DNA from: Kocuria sp. p3-SID1428
GTDB taxonomy: Bacteria; Actinomycetota; Actinomycetes; Actinomycetales; Micrococcaceae
NCBI RefSeq assembly: GCF_025149945.1
Contig: NZ_JALXVH010000020.1
Location: 1-46,828, forward strand
Direction: 5' to 3'
Length of the DNA stretch: 46,828 bases
This document shows, in pieces, positions 1 to 10,404 of this stretch. Positions within the stretch are counted from its first letter, which is position 1. Each line of letters opens with the position of its first letter. The notes below the pieces were generated by a model. The model made no database searches. It saw only the letters and a program-made list of their open reading frames with translations, and was not told the origin of the DNA. Both the position numbers and the translations under genes were made by a program.

Positions 1-79
1 GCAGGACTTCAAGCACTGGACCGCGAGGCAGGACGGCCCCGGTGGCCGCCCCGGAAGCCCCGCTCAGCGAGAGGACATC
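1..79 (+). other. Upstream edge, 3' end of a preceding gene not resolved
   Basis: None of the three forward frames has a stop before the pgi start. The frame beginning at base 3 ends in a TGA at 81-83 that overlaps the pgi ATG as ATGA, the same coupling seen between zwf, opcA and pgl, so this could be the tail of the preceding gene. In related actinobacteria that gene is usually transaldolase, but the few residues visible are low in complexity and I cannot match them to it. The frame beginning at base 2 is in phase with pgi, so an N-terminal extension or fusion of pgi cannot be excluded from this edge. Confidence 0.3.
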
Positions 80-1705
80 ATGAGCACTCTTTCCGTCACC
101 GCCGCGGGCGCTGCCCGCGAGGCCATCGACCGTCACATCCCGCAGCTCGTCGAGGACCGCTTCGCGTCCCGGCTCTTCGCCAAGGACCACACGCTGTGGG
201 GTGCTGAGGCCGAGGACGAGGCCTCGAAGCGCCTCGGCTGGGTCGATGCCCACGACGTCTCCCGCCCGCTCGTGGAGGAGATCCTCTCCCTGCGCTCCTC
301 CTTCGAGGCCGAGGGCGTCGACCGCTTCGTGCTCGCTGGCATGGGCGGGTCCTCCCTGGCACCGGAGGTCATCACACGCACGGCAGGCGTCGAGCTGTTC
401 GTGCTCGACTCCACTGATCCTGTGATGGTCCAGGCGGCGCTGTCCGATCGCATCGGGCGCACCGCCGCGATCATCTCCTCCAAGTCCGGCTCCACGGTGG
501 AGACCGACTCTGCCCGCCGGGCCTTCGAGAAGGCGTTCTCGGACGCCGGGATCGACCCCGCACGCCGACTGGTGGTCGTGACCGACCCGGGCTCCCCCTT
601 CGACAGCACCGCTCGCGAGGCCGGCTACCGCGCCGTGTTCAACGCCGATCCCACCGTGGGCGGGCGCTTCTCGGCGCTGACGGCCTTCGGCCTGGTCCCC
701 TCGGGTCTGGCCGGTGCGGACATCGCCGGTCTGCTGGATGACGCCGAGGCCGCCGCCGAGATGCTGCGCGAGGACGCCGACGACAACCTGGCCCTGCGCC
801 TGGGTTCAGCGCTGGGCGGCACCTCTCCGCTGCGCGACAAGATCGTGCTGCAGGACCGCGGCTCGGGCATCGTCGGATTCGCCGACTGGGCCGAGCAGCT
901 GATCGCCGAGTCCACGGGCAAGCTGGGCACCGGGATCCTTCCGGTCGTCGTGGGCCAGGATGCCCCCGAGCTCGAGGCTCCCGTGGCCGCCGACGTCCTG
1001 CCCGCGCTGCTGGTCGGCTCCGATGACGAGTCCGTGCTCACCGGGGACGTCGACGCAGTTGCCGTCGCCGGGTCGCTCGGCGCCCAGATGCTGCTGTGGG
1101 AGGCCGCCACCTCGGTCGCCGGTGCCCTGCTGGGCATCAACCCGTTCGATCAGCCGGACGTGGAGTCCGCCAAGATCGCCACCCGCGCCCTGCTGGCCGA
1201 CAAGCCCGAGCCCACGCAGGCCGATCTGGTCGACGGCTCCGTGGAGATCCGCGGGGCAGCCGATCTGCTGGGCGGGGCTCAGGATCTGCGCGGTGCCATC
1301 CAGGCGCTGCTGAAGACCCTGCCGGAGTCCGGCTATCTGGCCGTGCAGGCGTACTTCGACCGCCTGACCTGGACCGAGCTCGAGGACGCGCGTCCGCTGC
1401 TGGCCAGCATCACCCACCGTCCCACCACGTTCGGCTGGGGCCCGCGCTTCCTGCACTCGACCGGTCAGTTCCACAAGGGCGGCACCCCGGTCGGATCGTT
1501 CCTGCAGATCACCGCGGCCTCGGACACCGACCTGGACATCCCGGGAGGCGACTTCACCTTCGGCGAGCTGATCTCCGCGCAGGCAGACGGCGACGCCCAG
1601 GTCCTGCGCGAGCACGATCGGCCGGTTCTGCAGCTGCGACTCACCGATCGCGAGACCGGTGTGAGCCAGATCCTCGACGTCCTGCACGCGATCCTCGGCC
1701 GCTGA
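80..1705 (+). CDS. pgi: Glucose-6-phosphate isomerase
   Basis: Interconverts glucose 6-phosphate and fructose 6-phosphate in the cytosol, linking glycolysis to the pentose phosphate pathway. The 541-residue product matches the PGI type found in Micrococcaceae and in transaldolase-PGI fusions: a GMGGSSLAPEV sugar-phosphate binding loop near residue 88 and an SSKSGSTVET SIS-domain phosphate loop near residue 134, followed by a GRFSALTAFGL segment. The ATG is preceded by GAGAGGA at 69-75, a good ribosome binding site. It is the first complete gene of the pgi-zwf-opcA-pgl group. A strong hairpin lies just after the stop, so zwf may also have its own promoter. The identity is secure from motifs and context. 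Confidence 0.93.
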   Translation: MSTLSVTAAGAAREAIDRHIPQLVEDRFASRLFAKDHTLWGAEAEDEASKRLGWVDAHDVSRPLVEEILSLRSSFEAEGVDRFVLAGMGGSSLAPEVITRTAGVELFVLDSTDPVMVQAALSDRIGRTAAIISSKSGSTVETDSARRAFEKAFSDAGIDPARRLVVVTDPGSPFDSTAREAGYRAVFNADPTVGGRFSALTAFGLVPSGLAGADIAGLLDDAEAAAEMLREDADDNLALRLGSALGGTSPLRDKIVLQDRGSGIVGFADWAEQLIAESTGKLGTGILPVVVGQDAPELEAPVAADVLPALLVGSDDESVLTGDVDAVAVAGSLGAQMLLWEAATSVAGALLGINPFDQPDVESAKIATRALLADKPEPTQADLVDGSVEIRGAADLLGGAQDLRGAIQALLKTLPESGYLAVQAYFDRLTWTELEDARPLLASITHRPTTFGWGPRFLHSTGQFHKGGTPVGSFLQITAASDTDLDIPGGDFTFGELISAQADGDAQVLREHDRPVLQLRLTDRETGVSQILDVLHAILGR

Positions 1706-1726
1706 TCGGCCGGGCTGAATCACACT

Positions 1727-1773
1727 CGTCCCGCTGCGCCGGCAGGCCCTGTCGCCGATGGCGCAGCGGGACG
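1727..1773 (+). terminator. Perfect 14-bp hairpin between pgi and zwf
   Basis: Bases 1727-1740 and 1760-1773 are perfect reverse complements (14 bp, GC-rich, 19-base loop), starting 21 bases after the pgi stop. A pyrimidine-rich stretch (TCTCTAT) follows but there is no true T tract, so this is a terminator or attenuator by structure only. The rest of the gap to zwf (1774-1961) holds a TAGTCT -10-like sequence near 1877 without a convincing -35. Confidence 0.6.
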
Positions 1774-1961
1774 TCTCTATCGGGAGTCCGGCCATCGTGC
1801 CTGCCTGATTCCAGGCCCGGCTCTCGCCCCGAGACTCCTCTCCCGCCGTCGCGTCTCGGCCGTCGTCGGGCAGGAGTAGTCTCGTCATTGCCCGACGCCC
1901 GGGTGCCGCGCGCACCCAGCGACGTGCCCGCACTCCACCGCCTGCTCTCCAGAGGAGCCCC

Positions 1962-3506
1962 GTGCCGCATTCCGCACCTCCTTCGACCAATCCGCTGCGC
2001 GATCCCCGCGATCGCCGCCTGGCCCGCGTTGCCGCACCGTCGGCCCTCGTGCTCTTCGGCGTGACGGGCGATCTCGCCCGCAAGAAGCTGCTGCCCGCCA
2101 TGTACGACCTCGTGAACCGGGGCCTGCTGCCGCCGTCGTTCTCGCTGGTCGGCTTCGGACGCCGCGAGTGGAGCCATGAGGACTTCGCCGCCTACGCCCG
2201 CAAGTCGGTGGAGGCCAACGCCCGCACCGAGTTCCAGGAGACCGTGTGGCAGCAGTTCGCCGCTGGCCTGCGCTTCGTGCAGGGCGAGTTCGACGACTCC
2301 GCCGCCTACGACCGCTTGGCCGAGGTCCTCGCCGAGCTCGACGAGGACCGCGGCACCCGGGGCAACCACGCCTTCTACCTCTCGATCCCGCCCAAAGCCT
2401 TCGAGCTCGTGTGCCAGCAGCTGGCCGAGCACGGCCTGGCGGAGAACCCCGAGGCCGAGGGCTGGCGCCGCGTGGTCATCGAGAAGCCCTTCGGCCACGA
2501 TCTCGAATCCGCCAAGGAGCTCAACTCGATCGTGGAGTCCGTGTTCTCCCACGACGCGATCTTCCGGATCGACCACTACCTCGGCAAGGAGACGGTCCAG
2601 AACATCCTGGCCATGCGCTTCGCCAACGCCATGTACGAGCCCCTGTGGAACGCCGATCACATCGATCATGTGCAGATCACCATGGCGGAGTCGATCGGCA
2701 TCGGGACCCGAGCCGGGTACTACGACGGCGTGGGCGCCGCCCGCGACGTCATCCAGAACCACCTGCTGCAGCTGCTGGCGCTGACCGCCATGGAGGAGCC
2801 CGGCAGCTTCACCGCGCGCGCGCTGCGCTACGAGAAGGCCAAGGTGCTCTCGGCGGTCGTGCTGGGAGACGACCTCGGCGAGTCCTCGGCCATCGGCCAG
2901 TACGGCGAAGGACTGCAGGGCGGCGGGGAGGTCAAGGGCTTCCTCGAGGAGCAGGACATCCCGGCCGACTCGCGCACGGAGACCTTCGCTGCGCTGCGTC
3001 TGGAGGTCGACAACCGCCGCTGGCAGGGGGTGCCGTTCTACCTGCGCGCCGGCAAGCGCCTGGGCCGGCGCGTCACGGAGATCGCGGTGATCTTCAAGCG
3101 CACCCCCAATCGCCTGTTCACCCCGCACGACACCGAGCAGTTCGGCCAGAACGCTGTCGTGATCCGCATCCAGCCGGACGAGGGCGTCACGATCCGCTTC
3201 GGCTCGAAGGTCCCGGGCACGCAGTCGGAGATCCGCGACGTCACCATGGACTTCGGCTACGGCCACGCCTTCACCGAGTCCTCCCCCGAGGCCTATGAGC
3301 GTCTGATCCTGGACGTGCTGCTCGGCGAGCCGCCGCTGTTCCCGGATCACGAGGAGGTCGAGCTGTCCTGGAAGATCCTCGACCCGTTCGAGCAGTACTG
3401 GGCCGACCACGACGTCCGCCCCGAGACCTACGCCCCCGGCTCCTGGGGACCCGCATCGGCGGACCGGCTGATGCAGCGAGAAGGAAGGACCTGGAGGCGA
3501 CCGTGA
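1962..3506 (+). CDS. zwf: Glucose-6-phosphate 1-dehydrogenase
   Basis: Oxidises glucose 6-phosphate to 6-phosphogluconolactone with reduction of NADP+, the entry step of the oxidative pentose phosphate pathway. The 514-residue protein has the N-terminal dinucleotide-binding signature LVLFGVTGDLARKK at about residues 29-42 and the active-site signature RIDHYLGKE at about residues 202-210, followed by the C-terminal G6PDH domain. The start is GTG at 1962 behind AGAGGAG at 1951-1957. The stop overlaps the opcA start as GTGA, so the two are translationally coupled, in keeping with the dependence of actinobacterial G6PDH on OpcA. Confidence 0.97.
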   Translation: MPHSAPPSTNPLRDPRDRRLARVAAPSALVLFGVTGDLARKKLLPAMYDLVNRGLLPPSFSLVGFGRREWSHEDFAAYARKSVEANARTEFQETVWQQFAAGLRFVQGEFDDSAAYDRLAEVLAELDEDRGTRGNHAFYLSIPPKAFELVCQQLAEHGLAENPEAEGWRRVVIEKPFGHDLESAKELNSIVESVFSHDAIFRIDHYLGKETVQNILAMRFANAMYEPLWNADHIDHVQITMAESIGIGTRAGYYDGVGAARDVIQNHLLQLLALTAMEEPGSFTARALRYEKAKVLSAVVLGDDLGESSAIGQYGEGLQGGGEVKGFLEEQDIPADSRTETFAALRLEVDNRRWQGVPFYLRAGKRLGRRVTEIAVIFKRTPNRLFTPHDTEQFGQNAVVIRIQPDEGVTIRFGSKVPGTQSEIRDVTMDFGYGHAFTESSPEAYERLILDVLLGEPPLFPDHEEVELSWKILDPFEQYWADHDVRPETYAPGSWGPASADRLMQREGRTWRRP

Positions 3507-4516
3507 TCATCACCCTCGAGAACACCACCACCACAGACGTCGACAAGACCCTGCAGCGCCTGCGCGAGGAGAGCGGGGTCGTCACCCTGGGCCGCGTCCT
3601 CACGCTCGTGATCGTGGCCGAAGCCGGGCACTCCGAGAAGGCCCTGGATGCTGCGATCGAGGCCTCCCACGAGCACCCGTGCCGCATCATCATGCACGTG
3701 GCGCACTCCGTGAACGACTCCACGCGCCTGGACGCCCAGGTCCGCGCCGGCGGCGACGCCGGCGCCTCGGAGGTCGTCGTGCTGCACGGCTACGGCGAGC
3801 TCGCCGAGCCCACCGAGACCCTGGTCTCGGCGCTGCTGCTGCCGGACGCCCCCATCGTGGTCTGGTGGCCGCACCGCGTGCCGGTCTGCCCGGCCGAGTC
3901 ATCGATCGGCCGGATCGCCCACCGCCGCATCACCGACTCCACCACCGCGGAGGACGTCGTGCAGACGCTGGCGGACCTGGCGGCCAACTACCGTCCCGGC
4001 GACACCGACATCTCCTGGACGCGGCTGACCATGTGGCGCGTCCAGCTCTCGGCGGCCTACGAGCAGGCCCCGGCCAGCCCCATGGTCGAGGTCGTCATCA
4101 CCGGCGCCGAGGACTCCTCCCGCGTCCGGCTGCTGGGGTCCTGGCTGGGTTCTCGGCTGGACTGCCCGGTGCGCCTGGAGCACACGGAGCACTCCGAGCA
4201 CGGCCTGGACACGGTCCGCCTGGTCCGCGAGGACGGCGAGATCGTCCTGGACCGCCCCGGCGACACCCTGGCCACGCTGAGCCAGCCGGGGCAGCGGGAC
4301 CAGAAGGTCGCACTGCCGCACCGCACCCTCAGCGCCTGCCTGGCCGAGGAGCTGCGCCGCTTGGACCCGGATGAGGTCTACGGCGATGTCCTGTGCTCCG
4401 TGGTCGACTTCGAGGCTCTGACGCGCGCCGAGCAGCACGGCGCACAGGACTCGGACACCGAGACCGACGGCGCGGAGGACTCCGAGCAGGAGCACAGCGA
4501 GGAGGAGCAGTCATGA
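3503..4516 (+). CDS. opcA: Glucose-6-phosphate dehydrogenase assembly protein OpcA
   Basis: OpcA is an allosteric activator and assembly factor of G6PDH in actinobacteria and cyanobacteria. The 337-residue product has the family features, including PIVVWWPHRVP near residue 115 and the following TDISWTRLTMWR segment near residue 171. The C-terminus (last 30 or so residues) is rich in Asp, Glu and Ser and is probably disordered. The GTG start overlaps the zwf stop by four bases and has GGAGG at 3493-3497. The gene ends in an ATGA overlap with pgl, so zwf, opcA and pgl form one coupled operon. Confidence 0.95.
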   Translation: MIITLENTTTTDVDKTLQRLREESGVVTLGRVLTLVIVAEAGHSEKALDAAIEASHEHPCRIIMHVAHSVNDSTRLDAQVRAGGDAGASEVVVLHGYGELAEPTETLVSALLLPDAPIVVWWPHRVPVCPAESSIGRIAHRRITDSTTAEDVVQTLADLAANYRPGDTDISWTRLTMWRVQLSAAYEQAPASPMVEVVITGAEDSSRVRLLGSWLGSRLDCPVRLEHTEHSEHGLDTVRLVREDGEIVLDRPGDTLATLSQPGQRDQKVALPHRTLSACLAEELRRLDPDEVYGDVLCSVVDFEALTRAEQHGAQDSDTETDGAEDSEQEHSEEEQS

Positions 4517-5274
4517 GCGCACCCGAGATCCGCGTCTGCGCATCCAAGGACGAGCTCGCCGAGCTGGTGACCCGTGAGGTAATCGGCGTCCTGGCGCAGG
4601 CCCAGGCCCAGCGCGGGCGCGCCTCGATCGCGCTCACCGGCGGAACCATGGGCACCAAGACGATCGCCGCCCTGGCCGCCGCGTCGCGGATCACGCAGGA
4701 GCAGCTCGACTGGTCCCGGATCGACTTCTGGTGGTCGGACGAGCGCTTCGTGCCGCGCGGCGACTCCGAGCGCAATGTCCAGCAGGCCATGGATGCCGTG
4801 ACCTCCGCAGCCCCCGAGCTGCAGCTGCCGCCGGAGAACGTCCACGTGATCGGCAGCTCCAGTGAGTTCGCCACCCCGGAGGCCTCGGCCCTGGACTATC
4901 TCGAGGAGCTGCGCGCCGCGGCCGCCGATCAGGGCACCGCCGAGCTGCCGCCGATCGACGTGGCCCTGCTGGGCGTCGGCCCGGACGGCCACGTGGCTTC
5001 GGTCTTCCCCGGCCACCCGGAGCTGGAGATCGAGGAGGCCACTGTCGTCGCCGTCCACGACTCCCCCAAGCCCCCTCCGCTGCGGGTGTCCATGACGCTG
5101 CCGCTGATCCGCACCGCGGAGCATGTGTGGTTCGTGGTGGCCGGTGCGGACAAGGCCGAGGCCGTGGGTCGTCTGCTGGCAGGCGGTCCGCGCGAGCAGA
5201 CCCCGGCCTGTGGTGCCACGGGCACCGTGAGCACGCGGCTCTACGGAACGGCGGACGCCCTTCCCGACAGCTGA
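4513..5274 (+). CDS. pgl: 6-phosphogluconolactonase
   Basis: Hydrolyses 6-phosphogluconolactone to 6-phosphogluconate, the step after G6PDH. The 253-residue product has the DevB/Pgl signatures LTGGTMGT near residue 41, WSDERFVP near residue 75 and LGVGPDGHVASVFPGH near residue 153. The open frame runs further upstream to 4393, but that part only mirrors opcA. The ATG at 4513 overlaps the opcA stop and follows GGAGGAG at 4501-4507, which fixes the start. It is the last gene of the operon and is followed by a strong terminator. Confidence 0.95.
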   Translation: MSAPEIRVCASKDELAELVTREVIGVLAQAQAQRGRASIALTGGTMGTKTIAALAAASRITQEQLDWSRIDFWWSDERFVPRGDSERNVQQAMDAVTSAAPELQLPPENVHVIGSSSEFATPEASALDYLEELRAAAADQGTAELPPIDVALLGVGPDGHVASVFPGHPELEIEEATVVAVHDSPKPPPLRVSMTLPLIRTAEHVWFVVAGADKAEAVGRLLAGGPREQTPACGATGTVSTRLYGTADALPDS

Positions 5275-5302
5275 GAGCTTCCGGGCCGCGTCCGGACATG
5301 GC

Positions 5303-5341
5303 AGAAGCCCCGCCTCCCCTTCACGGGGAGGCGGGGCTTCT
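5303..5341. terminator. Bidirectional terminator between pgl and secG
   Basis: A 17-bp perfect stem (5303-5319 with 5325-5341) with a 5-base loop. The outer pairs are A-T rich, so each strand ends in a short T-containing run. It sits between the converging pgl (plus) and secG (minus) genes and can serve both. Confidence 0.9.
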
Positions 5342-5360
5342 TCTGCCGGTGACCGCTGAT

Positions 5361-5630
5361 TCAGAGACCGGGGACGCCGGAGGCGGAGTCCACGAATCGC
5401 ATCGAGATGCCGTAGGCGGCGATGCACAGGGCCCAGACGATGATCACCGTGGTGGTCAGCCGCACGAGGTTCTTCTGCGCGACGCCCGAGGTGTTCAGCG
5501 ACTGGGTCATGCCGCCGCCGAACATGTCCGACAGTCCGCCGCCCTTGCCCTTGTTGAGCAGGACCAGGACGACCGCCAGGACGCTGGTGAGGACGATGAT
5601 CCCCAGCAGGATGTCTTGCAGGATCTCCAT
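5361..5630 (-). CDS. secG: Preprotein translocase subunit SecG
   Basis: Small accessory subunit of the SecYEG channel in the cytoplasmic membrane. The 89-residue product has two membrane segments (about residues 3-25 and 56-76) joined by the typical Gly-rich loop containing NKGKGGGLSDMFGGG. The ATG at 5630 follows GGGAGA. It is the last gene of the gap-pgk-tpiA-secG group, the usual actinobacterial arrangement. Confidence 0.95.
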   Translation of the reverse strand: MEILQDILLGIIVLTSVLAVVLVLLNKGKGGGLSDMFGGGMTQSLNTSGVAQKNLVRLTTTVIIVWALCIAAYGISMRFVDSASGVPGL

Positions 5631-5675
5631 GGATCTCCCTCTGAAGTCGTGATCCGTGCAGCCGACCGAGTCGGA

Positions 5676-6491
5676 TCAGTCGGTCGTGAGGTGCTGCTCG
5701 AACTTCGCAATGCTAGCAAACTCGTCCGCATCGAGGCTGGCGCCGCCGACCAGGGCGCCGTCGACATCCTTGCCGCGCAGGATCTCCGCCACGTTCTTGG
5801 ACTTCACGGAGCCGCCGTAGAGGATGCGGGTCGACTGGGCCGTCTGCTCGTCATAGAGCTTCCCGAGCTCGGCGCGGATGGCCGCGGACATCTCCTGGGC
5901 GTCCTCCGGGCCGGCGACCTTGCCGGTGCCGATGGCCCACACGGGCTCGTAGGCGATGACCAGCTCGGCGACCTTCTCGGCCGACAGGCCCTTGATCGAG
6001 CCGCGGACCTGCTCGAGGGTGTGCTCCACGTGCTGGCCGGCCTCCCGGACCTCCAGGCCCTCGCCGACGCACAGTACCGGGGTCAGGCCGTGGCGGTGGG
6101 CGGCCTCGATCTTGGCCAGGCACTGCTCATCGGTCTCGCCGTGGATCGTGCGGCGCTCGGAGTGCCCGACCAGCACGTAGGTGCAGCCGAGCTTGGTCAG
6201 CATCTCACCGGAGATGTCGCCGGTGTAGGCGCCGGAGTCCTGATCCGAGAGGTCCTGGCCGCCGAAGCGCACGGGCAGGTCATCGCCGGTCACGACGGTC
6301 TGCACGGAACGCAGGTGCGTGAAGGGCGGGAACACGGCGACCTCCACGCGGTCGAAGTCGTGCTTGGCGTCCTGCAGCGTCCAGGCCAGCTTCTGCAGCA
6401 GGGCCACGCCCTGCTGGTGGTCGAGGTTCATCTTCCAGTTGCCGGCGATCAGCGGAGTGCGATCGAATGCGCCATTGGTCTGCGAGGTCAT
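5676..6491 (-). CDS. tpiA: Triosephosphate isomerase
   Basis: Interconverts dihydroxyacetone phosphate and glyceraldehyde 3-phosphate. The 271-residue product carries the substrate lysine in AGNWKMN (residues 16-22), the catalytic histidine in VGHSERR, the catalytic glutamate in [11 protein letters not shown] and the phosphate-binding YGGSVK. I chose the ATG at 6491 because AAGGAG lies 8 bases upstream and homology starts just after it; a longer open frame to 6575 only adds sequence overlapping pgk. Its first 212 bases are overlapped by the abnormal run-on of the pgk frame, but tpiA itself and its ribosome binding site look intact. Confidence 0.96.
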   Translation of the reverse strand: MTSQTNGAFDRTPLIAGNWKMNLDHQQGVALLQKLAWTLQDAKHDFDRVEVAVFPPFTHLRSVQTVVTGDDLPVRFGGQDLSDQDSGAYTGDISGEMLTKLGCTYVLVGHSERRTIHGETDEQCLAKIEAAHRHGLTPVLCVGEGLEVREAGQHVEHTLEQVRGSIKGLSAEKVAELVIAYEPVWAIGTGKVAGPEDAQEMSAAIRAELGKLYDEQTAQSTRILYGGSVKSKNVAEILRGKDVDGALVGGASLDADEFASIAKFEQHLTTD

Positions 6492-7704
6492 GGGAGTCTC
6501 CTTCGTGTGCGGCCCACGGGGCCTGTCGGTGCGGGGGTGCGCCGCCGCCGGTGGAGATATGTCCGAACTGGTCATCCGAGAAGCCGAGCGTGCGCACGGC
6601 GGCTGCGGAGTCGCCGCCGCCGATGACGGACATGCCCGAGCCCTCGGCCAGCGCCTCGGCGATCGCCCGGGTGCCGCCGGAGAACGCCTCCATCTCGAAC
6701 ACGCCCGCGGGCCCGTTCCAGAAGATCGTCTTGGCGGCGCGGATGGCCTCCGCGAAGGCCTTGGCGGAGTCCGGTCCGATGTCCAGGCCCATGCCGGAGT
6801 CGCCGATGGAGCCGCCCTCGATGTCCTCGACGGGACGGACCTCGTGCTCGGCGTCGGCGCTGAACGAGGCCGAGTAGACGATGTCGGTGGGCAGCACGAT
6901 CTCCGTGCCCTCCCCCGCCGCGCGATCGAGGTAACCCTTCACGGTGTCGAGCTGATCGTCCTCCACGAGCGAGGAGCCGATCGAGTAGCCCTGCGCCTTG
7001 AGGAAGGTGAAGACCATGCCGCCGCCGATCAGCAGCTGATCGGCTCGGCCGATGAGGTTCTCGATCACGGCGAGCTTGTCCGAGACCTTGGACCCGCCCA
7101 TGACCACGACGAACGGGTGGTCCGGGTTGGAGACGACCTTGGTCAGGACATCGACCTCGGTCTTGACCAGATCGCCCAGGTAGGAGGGCAGGATCTTGGC
7201 GATGTCGTAGACGGAGGCGTGCTTGCGGTGCACGGCGCCGAAGGCATCGCCCACGAAGGCGCCGTCCTGCCCGGTGAGCGCAGCGAGCTCCTGCGCGAAC
7301 TGCTGGCGCTCGGCCTCGTCCTTGGAGGTCTCGCGCGGGTCGAAGCGCACGTTCTCGATGACCAGGACCTGACCGTCGGTCAGAGCCTCCGCCTTGGCCC
7401 GGGCGCCCTCGCCCACGACATCGGAGGCGACCTTGACGTCGAGATCAGAGAGCTCGGCCAGCTTCTTCGCGGCCGGGGCGATCGAGTACTGCGGGTCGAC
7501 TTGGCCCTTGGGACGGCCCAGATGGGCGCAGACGATGACACGGGCGCCAGCCTGGGAAAGCTTGGTGATCACGGGCAGCGAGGCCCGGACGCGGCCGTCG
7601 TCGGTGACGGTCGAGCCGTCGAGCGGCACGTTGAGATCGGAGCGGACCAGGACGCGGCGTCCGGAGACGCCCTCGGCGAGCAGATCATCCAGTGACTTGG
7701 CCAT
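6280..7704 (-). CDS. pgk: Phosphoglycerate kinase with lost C-terminus (run-on frame)
   Basis: Transfers phosphate from 1,3-bisphosphoglycerate to ADP. Residues 1-389 are a normal [13 protein letters not shown] near residue 21, HLGRPKG near 60, GGSKVSDKL near 203 and the nucleotide-binding [14 protein letters not shown] near 361. Homology stops at HISTGGGA (residue 389, ending at base 6538). The usual last 20 or so residues, beginning SLE and forming the C-terminal helix, are absent. The frame instead continues for 85 unrelated residues, passing into tpiA in another phase and stopping at 6280. Only 46 bases separate the break from the tpiA start, so the missing part has been deleted rather than frameshifted. 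This may be a real mutation or an assembly error. The ATG at 7704 has a weak GGGA site. Confidence 0.85.
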   Translation of the reverse strand: MAKSLDDLLAEGVSGRRVLVRSDLNVPLDGSTVTDDGRVRASLPVITKLSQAGARVIVCAHLGRPKGQVDPQYSIAPAAKKLAELSDLDVKVASDVVGEGARAKAEALTDGQVLVIENVRFDPRETSKDEAERQQFAQELAALTGQDGAFVGDAFGAVHRKHASVYDIAKILPSYLGDLVKTEVDVLTKVVSNPDHPFVVVMGGSKVSDKLAVIENLIGRADQLLIGGGMVFTFLKAQGYSIGSSLVEDDQLDTVKGYLDRAAGEGTEIVLPTDIVYSASFSADAEHEVRPVEDIEGGSIGDSGMGLDIGPDSAKAFAEAIRAAKTIFWNGPAGVFEMEAFSGGTRAIAEALAEGSGMSVIGGGDSAAAVRTLGFSDDQFGHISTGGGAPPHRQAPWAAHEGDSHDLADQWRIRSHSADRRQLEDEPRPPAGRGPAAEAGLDAAGRQARLRPRGGRRVPALHAPAFRADRRDRR

Positions 7705-7949
7705 GGCGGTGTTCCCTTCTTGTGGCTTCAGGTGCGGCCCCCGCACGGGGTTCGGCGGGTCCGTGACGCGGACTGCCTCCAGTATCCCGTGTGCGGGGCC
7801 GAATGGCGCAGCGGATCGGAAGTCGCCGCGCGAAGACGCAGACGACAGCGCGCGGGGCGCCGCAGCGATCAGCTGCAGTGCCCCGCGCGCGAGGTGCCTC
7901 ACGACCAGGTGCCGGCCGGGGCCGAGCAGGCGGTCGTGCCGAGGCCGGA

Positions 7950-9278
<1,329 letters not shown>

Positions 9279-10262
9279 TCAGCCGCGGGCGTGCTCCTCG
9301 GGCCCCCCGCCCTCGGTGCCGGCGATCCCGAGCTCTTCGGCCCGTCGGTCTGCCATGGCCAGCAGACGGCGGATGCGACCGGCGATCGCGTCCTTGGTCA
9401 GCACGGGCTCCGAGAGCCGCCCCAGCTCATCCAGGGAAGCCTGCTTGTTGGCCAGGCGCAGCTCACCGGCCATGCGCAGATGCTCGGGGATGTCCTCGCC
9501 CAGGATCTCCATGGCCCGCTCCACGCGCGCTCCTGCCGCCACGGCGGCCTGCGCCGAGCGCCGCAGGTTGGCGTCGTCGAAGTTGGCCAGACGATTGGCG
9601 GTCGCACGGACCTCCTTGCGCATGCGCCGCTCCTCCCAGGTCATGAGGCAGTCGTGGGCGCCCATGCGAGTCAGCACGGCGGCGATCGCGTCGCCGTCGC
9701 GGATCACCACGCGGTCCCCGCCGCGGACCTCCCGCGCCTTGGCGATGACGTCCAGCCGACGCGCCGCGCCCACGAGGGCGAGCGCAGCCTCGGGGCCGGG
9801 GCAGGTGAACTCCATGGCTCCGGAGCGCCCGGGCTCGGTGAGCGAGCCGTGGGACAGGAACGCGCCGCGCAGGACGGCGGCTGCATCGCCGACCGAGCCG
9901 TTGACCACGATCGGCGGCAGTCCGCGCACCGGGCGTCCATGCGCATCAAGCAGACCGGTGCGACGTGCCAGCGCCTCGCCGTCGCGCACCACGCGCAGGA
10001 CATAGTTGCTGCCGCGGCGCAGACCCCCGCCGCCCGAGATCACGCCGAGCTCGCAGGCGTGGCCGAACTCCTCGATGACGATGGCCCTCATGCGCCGGGC
10101 GACCGCCGCCGTGTCCAGCTCGATCTCGATGACGATGCGCCCGGAGACGATGTGCAGACCGCCGCAGAAGCGCAGGACGGCGGAGAGCTCGGCGCGGCGC
10201 TCCGAGGCCTTGGTGACCTCGGTGCGGGCGAGCTCGTCCTTGACCGATGCCGTGAGGGACAT
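9279..10262 (-). CDS. whiA: DNA-binding regulator WhiA
   Basis: WhiA is a conserved Gram-positive DNA-binding protein with a degenerate LAGLIDADG homing-endonuclease-like domain and a C-terminal helix-turn-helix. In Streptomyces it controls sporulation septation; in non-sporulating relatives it is linked to cell division. The 327-residue product begins [15 protein letters not shown] and has the conserved [17 protein letters not shown], the central GAFLSHGSL region and the C-terminal HTH region around [20 protein letters not shown]. The ATG at 10262 follows AAAGGAA. It lies after yvcK and rapZ, the universal neighbourhood. Confidence 0.95.
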   Translation of the reverse strand: MSLTASVKDELARTEVTKASERRAELSAVLRFCGGLHIVSGRIVIEIELDTAAVARRMRAIVIEEFGHACELGVISGGGGLRRGSNYVLRVVRDGEALARRTGLLDAHGRPVRGLPPIVVNGSVGDAAAVLRGAFLSHGSLTEPGRSGAMEFTCPGPEAALALVGAARRLDVIAKAREVRGGDRVVIRDGDAIAAVLTRMGAHDCLMTWEERRMRKEVRATANRLANFDDANLRRSAQAAVAAGARVERAMEILGEDIPEHLRMAGELRLANKQASLDELGRLSEPVLTKDAIAGRIRRLLAMADRRAEELGIAGTEGGGPEEHARG

Positions 10263-10404
10263 CAGATTCCTTTCGGTGCGGAAGGTGTCGGGGTGCTCCC
10301 CAAGCGCCTCACCGGCGCCGGAGGCACCGAGACACCATAGCCGCAGCCCCTGGACACCGCCCATTTCGCACGGAGCCCGCTGACCGCGCGAGCAGGCTGT
10401 CCGC

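Noticed and set aside
1877..1882. TAGTCT as the zwf promoter -10
   Set aside because: No acceptable -35 at 16-18 bases; kept only as a remark in the terminator entry.
5127..6626. 499-codon open frame on the plus strand opposite secG, tpiA and pgk
   Set aside because: High-GC shadow: the opposite strand encodes well-known enzymes over the whole length, and the translation is Gly/Ala/Arg/Leu-rich without motifs.
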